Source: Sphaerisporangium viridialbum (lineage in GTDB: Bacteria; Actinomycetota; Actinomycetes; Streptosporangiales; Streptosporangiaceae). Taken from it: DNA of 64,000 bases. Under the pieces are notes generated by a model. That model saw nothing but the letters and a program-made list of their open reading frames with translations, ran no database searches and had not been told where the DNA came from. Each line of letters starts with the position of its first letter. Position 1 is the first letter of the stretch. Below are positions 61,960 through 64,000 of the stretch, piece by piece. The stretch is taken from contig NZ_CP187232.1 of assembly GCF_049674955.1 (NCBI RefSeq), positions 744,001 to 808,000 on the forward strand, read 5' to 3'. The translations under genes and the position numbers were made by a program.

Positions 61960-63581
61960 GTGGCGAGCACCGTTCCCGGGCGGGCGGCGGTCGGGGTGCC
62001 GTCCCTGACCACGATCTGCCCGCCGACGACCACGGCGCCGATCCCGGCGGGAGGCAGGAGCGGCTCGCCGAACGTGGCGCGGTCGGCCACGGTGGCGGGG
62101 TGGAATACTACGAGGTCGGCGTGGGCGCCGTCACGGATCACCCCGCGACCGGCGAGCCCGAAGCGGGCGGCGGCCATGCCGGTCATCTTGTGCACCGCCG
62201 TCTCCAGCGTGAGCAGGCCGAGGTCGCGGCCGTAGTGCCCGAGGACCCTCGGGTAGGTGCCCGCCCAGCGGGGATGCGGGCGCCCGCCCGGCTTGGGCAC
62301 CCCGTCGGAGCCGATCATCGCGTACGGCGAGGCCAGCACCCGCCGCACGTCCTCCTCCACCATGGAGTGGCTGATGATCGTCACCTCGCCGTCCTCTGCG
62401 ATCAGCAGCTCGGCGGCGACGTCGACCGGGTCGGCGTCCCTGGACGCGGCCAGCTCCGCGACCGTACGGCCCTCGATCTCGGGGTGGCGCGGCGTGCAGG
62501 CGATCGAGACGCGGTCCCAGCCGCCGTTGCCGACGGTGTTCTCCCAGCCGGGGACGCCCTCGGCGATGGCCCTCCGCATGCGCTCGCGCTGGGCGGGGTC
62601 GGCCAGCCGCGCCGCCAGCACCGCGTAGCCGCCGTCGTTGGCCCACGGCGGGAGCATCGCGGCGAGGGACGTGCTGCCCGCCGTGTACGGGTAGACGTCG
62701 CAGGTGATGTCCATGCCCCCGTCGCGCAGTTCGGCGATGCGGGGCAGGGTGCGCGAGGTGCGGCCCCAGGCGTACTTGCCCGCGGTCTTGTGGTGGGAGA
62801 CGTGCAGCGCCGCGCCGCTCCGGCGGGCGATCTCGACGGCCTCCTCCAGCGCCTCCTCCACCCGGGACATCTCGTCGCGCAGGTGCGTGACGTACGGCTT
62901 GCCGTGGCGGGCGGCGACGGCGGCGAGCGCGACCACCTCGTCGGTGCCCGCGTACGTGCCGGGGGTGTAGATGAGCCCGGTCGACAGGCCCGCGGCCCCC
63001 TGGGAGAGCGACAGGTCGAGCAGCGAGCGCATGGCGCCGAGCTCCCGCGGGGTCGCGGGGCGGTCGACATGGCCCATCACGCCCGCGCGGAGCGTGCCGT
63101 GGCCGACGAGGGAGGCGAGGTGGTTGGCACGGGGCAGCGCGGAGTGCGTCGCGGCGAACCCCGCGAAGTCCCGAAATATCCCGACCTCGCCGCCGAAGGT
63201 GATCCGGGTCTCCCCGCGCAGCTCCTCCAGCCGCTCGGGGAGGGCGGGGAAGAGGCTGGAGCCGCAGTTCCCGCAGATCTCGGTGGTCACCCCCTGGAGC
63301 ACCGACGCCCAGACGAGCGGGTGGTCACCGTCCGTGCCGATCAGGGCCACGCCGTCCGAGTGGGTGTGGACGTCGATGAAGCCGGGCGCGACGGCCATCC
63401 CCTCCGCGTCGAGCACCTGCCGCGCCTCGGCTGGACGTCCCGGCGGCAGCAGTGTGACGCGCCCTCCGGCCACGCCGACGTCGGCGGCCCGCGCCGGGCC
63501 CGCCGTGCCGTCGACCACGAGACCACCGCGCACCAGCAGGTCGAAGCGCTCCGGACCGGCGCCGGACGCCGCGCGGTTCAC
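61956..63581 (-). CDS. D-aminoacylase/amidohydrolase
   Basis: The 541-residue protein belongs to the N-acyl-D-amino-acid deacylase branch of the amidohydrolase superfamily. FIDVHTHSDG (HxH metal site), HLRDEMSRVEEALEEAVEIA, HVSHHKTAGK and GSDGVPKPGGRPHPRWAGTY are all present. It releases D-amino acids from N-acyl derivatives. GTG 63581 overlaps the ABC ATPase stop (GTGA). Confidence 0.92.
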   Translation of the reverse strand: MNRAASGAGPERFDLLVRGGLVVDGTAGPARAADVGVAGGRVTLLPPGRPAEARQVLDAEGMAVAPGFIDVHTHSDGVALIGTDGDHPLVWASVLQGVTTEICGNCGSSLFPALPERLEELRGETRITFGGEVGIFRDFAGFAATHSALPRANHLASLVGHGTLRAGVMGHVDRPATPRELGAMRSLLDLSLSQGAAGLSTGLIYTPGTYAGTDEVVALAAVAARHGKPYVTHLRDEMSRVEEALEEAVEIARRSGAALHVSHHKTAGKYAWGRTSRTLPRIAELRDGGMDITCDVYPYTAGSTSLAAMLPPWANDGGYAVLAARLADPAQRERMRRAIAEGVPGWENTVGNGGWDRVSIACTPRHPEIEGRTVAELAASRDADPVDVAAELLIAEDGEVTIISHSMVEEDVRRVLASPYAMIGSDGVPKPGGRPHPRWAGTYPRVLGHYGRDLGLLTLETAVHKMTGMAAARFGLAGRGVIRDGAHADLVVFHPATVADRATFGEPLLPPAGIGAVVVGGQIVVRDGTPTAARPGTVLAT

Positions 63582-64000
63582 AGGACCTGGCCGAGGAAGG
63601 CGCGGAAGCGCTCGTGGCGCGGGTCGGCGAGTACCTCGCGAGGGTCGCCCTGCTCGACGATCACGCCGTCGTCGATGAACACCAGGTGGTCGCCGACCTC
63701 GCGGGCGAACCCCATCTCGTGGGTGACCACCATCATGGTCATGCCGCTGCGGGCGAGGTCGCGCATCACCGCCAGCACCTCCTGGACCAGCTCGGGGTCG
63801 AGCGCGCTGGTCGGCTCGTCGAACAGCATCAGCTTCGGGTCCATGGCCAGGCTGCGCGCGATGGCCACCCGCTGCTGCTGGCCCCCGGAGAGCTGCGCGG
63901 GGTAGTGGTGCGCCCGGTCGGCGAGCCCCACCCGCTCCAGCAGCTCGACGGCCCGCCGCCGCGCCTCCGCCTTCTTGGCGCCCTTGACCGTGACCGGGCC
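63578..64000 (-). CDS. Polar amino acid ABC transporter ATPase, partial
   Basis: The visible 140 residues are the C-terminal half of a GlnQ-type ATPase: signature YPAQLSGGQQQRVAIARSLA, Walker B LMLFDEPTSALDPEL and switch His in VVTHEMGFAREVGDHL. The N-terminus and Walker A lie beyond the window edge. It is the first visible gene of an operon with the D-aminoacylase and the serine hydrolase. Confidence 0.93.
   Translation of the reverse strand, partial: GPVTVKGAKKAEARRRAVELLERVGLADRAHHYPAQLSGGQQQRVAIARSLAMDPKLMLFDEPTSALDPELVQEVLAVMRDLARSGMTMMVVTHEMGFAREVGDHLVFIDDGVIVEQGDPREVLADPRHERFRAFLGQVL

Overview
The window is high-GC actinomycete chromosome. Leaderless or GTG starts, a tRNA-Met/rpmG/MaoC-MaoC/murB block, HTH regulators paired with HATPase proteins, an ECF sigma factor of the SigE type, YbaB/WXG genes and many MarR, TetR and LAL regulators point to a filamentous actinobacterium, probably of the Streptosporangiales (Nonomuraea/Streptosporangium-like). 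The genus is inference; there is no 16S rRNA here.

Layout. 1-1075 holds decayed coding fragments. 1075-3486 is a lipoprotein plus DUF1023 alpha/beta-hydrolase operon. 3568-8839 is an accessory region: a truncated copy of a regulator with its promoter, a two-gene unit (4333-6217) whose products share an N-terminal Asn/Gln-rich motif, the intact but frame-split regulator, and an HATPase gene. 8934-11318 is a luciferase-like monooxygenase fused to hemerythrin, divergent from a MarR gene. 11409-12868 is an ECF sigma factor translationally coupled to an MltG-like membrane protein. 12944-14610 is a T7SS ATPase-like remnant beside a complete IS701-family element with a CTAG target duplication. 14721-18231 encodes secreted proteins (glycerophosphodiesterase, DUF3103, GH25 lysozyme).

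18668-28069 holds a MarR-controlled exporter/YceI operon in which both proteins carry carboxypeptidase-regulatory-like domains, a second MarR gene, a DODA-type dioxygenase divergent from a large BTAD/STAND regulator, and a hemerythrin. 28548-30714 is a divergent YbaB pair and WXG100-like pair. 31074-35057 is conserved housekeeping DNA (tRNA-Thr, tRNA-Met, rpmG, two MaoC dehydratases, murB, and a UPF0016 manganese exporter behind a yybP-ykoY riboswitch on the minus strand). 35232-40766 has a LAL regulator and a TetR/P450 divergent pair with a clear operator. 40858-44382 is a deoC/aldehyde dehydrogenase operon ending in a half-length ALDH. 44401-50660 has hrpB (with an internal 30-bp minisatellite), a TetR gene, a UPF0104 membrane protein, a LURP-one-like protein, PspC and lipB. 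50711-55834 is a probable methylated-amine catabolism cluster (permease, small-molecule kinase, dimethylglycine dehydrogenase-like enzyme). 56050-64000 has a second P450, a sugar kinase lacking the usual catalytic Asp, an XRE/HATPase pair, a LysR gene and a coupled ABC transporter/D-aminoacylase/class-A serine hydrolase operon that runs off the window.

The best candidates for undescribed biology are the shared-motif pair at 4333-6217, the sigma/MltG pair at 11409-12868, the exporter/YceI operon with shared extracellular-type domains, and the half-length ALDH. All functional calls come from reading motifs by eye; no database search was run.
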